In this document: positions 63,850 through 64,000 of the stretch, one piece after another
How the letters are laid out: each line of letters opens with the position of its first letter
How positions within the stretch are numbered: position 1 is the first letter of the stretch
Source: Oscillibacter valericigenes
GTDB taxonomy: Bacteria; Bacillota; Clostridia; Oscillospirales; Oscillospiraceae
Assembly (NCBI RefSeq): GCF_021531315.1
Contig: NZ_JAFBIQ010000006.1
Span: 32,947-96,946, forward strand
Direction of reading: 5' to 3'
Length of the DNA stretch: 64,000 nucleotides
Made by a program: the position numbers and the translations under genes
The notes under the pieces: model-generated
Told to the model about the DNA's origin: nothing
The model's input: only the letters and a program-made list of their open reading frames with translations
Databases searched by the model: none

Positions 63850-64000
63850 GGTGTTTTTTTCGGTTCCATTCGTGTCGGGGATTTACAGGGTACGGAGATA
63901 GCTTTCAAATTGTTCCTCCATTGTGGTTGTTCGCGTCGGGCGTAACTAACCGCCAGACGTCGGGAGTTTGCAGCCAAAAATAGTCGGAAAAGAAAAAGCC

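Noticed and set aside
63883..63921. 12-codon minus-strand frame near the window edge with GGAG nearby
   Set aside because: Too short to support and truncated context; it could be the end of an element gene outside the window.

Overview
The window is a 64 kb stretch of a GC-rich chromosome from an anaerobic member of the Clostridia. The gene set points to the Oscillospiraceae/Ruminococcaceae: type III glutamine synthetase, a DUF1292 protein, a YtvI-type sporulation membrane protein, an L7Ae-like protein between rpoC and rpsL, a SAM-I riboswitch on metK, and very regular sigma-A promoters. The family assignment is inference from gene content, not a database result.

Layout. 1-6.6 kb: tail of a SLOG-fold gene, then the F-type ATP synthase operon atpB-E-F-(delta/alpha)-G-D-C, in which the C-terminal half of the delta subunit is fused to alpha and no separate atpH exists. 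6.6-12.5 kb: an EamA transporter, a PLP lyase of the aluminium-resistance family, small membrane proteins, and a collagen-like protein paired with a glycosyltransferase. 12.5-15.8 kb: metK under a SAM-I riboswitch, a rhomboid-like membrane protein without the catalytic serine, and an HD-domain protein. 15.8-20.7 kb: ygfK and ssnA, two genes of the anaerobic purine/urate pathway, behind a structured leader with an apparent terminator/antiterminator, followed by a probable 6S RNA. 20.7-28 kb: DUF1292 protein, class A penicillin-binding protein, YtvI-like protein, ACT-domain protein plus a short aspartokinase, and a CNNM/HlyC-type protein. 28-41 kb: the transcription and translation core (rpoB, rpoC, L7Ae-like, rpsL, rpsG, fusA, tuf) and an RsuA-family pseudouridine synthase. 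41-46 kb: a PucR/CdaR-type regulator and ftsE-ftsX with an EnvC-like M23 protein, the module that switches on cell-wall cleavage at division. 46-56 kb: cysK, a surface 5'-nucleotidase with LysM, hydA (dihydropyrimidinase family), an acyltransferase, and alr-dsdA (amino-acid racemase and D-serine ammonia-lyase). 56-61 kb: two tRNA-Ser genes, a formate/nitrite channel, glnN and pyrG. 61.3-64 kb: two tandem large serine recombinases, the second shortened, marking the edge of an integrated element that continues beyond the window.

How it fits together. Nitrogen and purine handling recurs: ssnA/ygfK, hydA, 5'-nucleotidase, glnN, dsdA and pyrG. The best leads are the delta-alpha fusion, the ssnA leader RNA, the natural Lys-to-Arg change at the streptomycin position of S12, the collagen/glycosyltransferase pair, the single-ACT aspartokinase beside a free-standing ACT protein, and the recombinase whose ribosome-binding site is buried in a hairpin.

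Nearly all proposed promoters share a 17-bp spacer between -35 and -10 boxes. Most genes are separated by strong hairpin terminators, many of which serve both strands.
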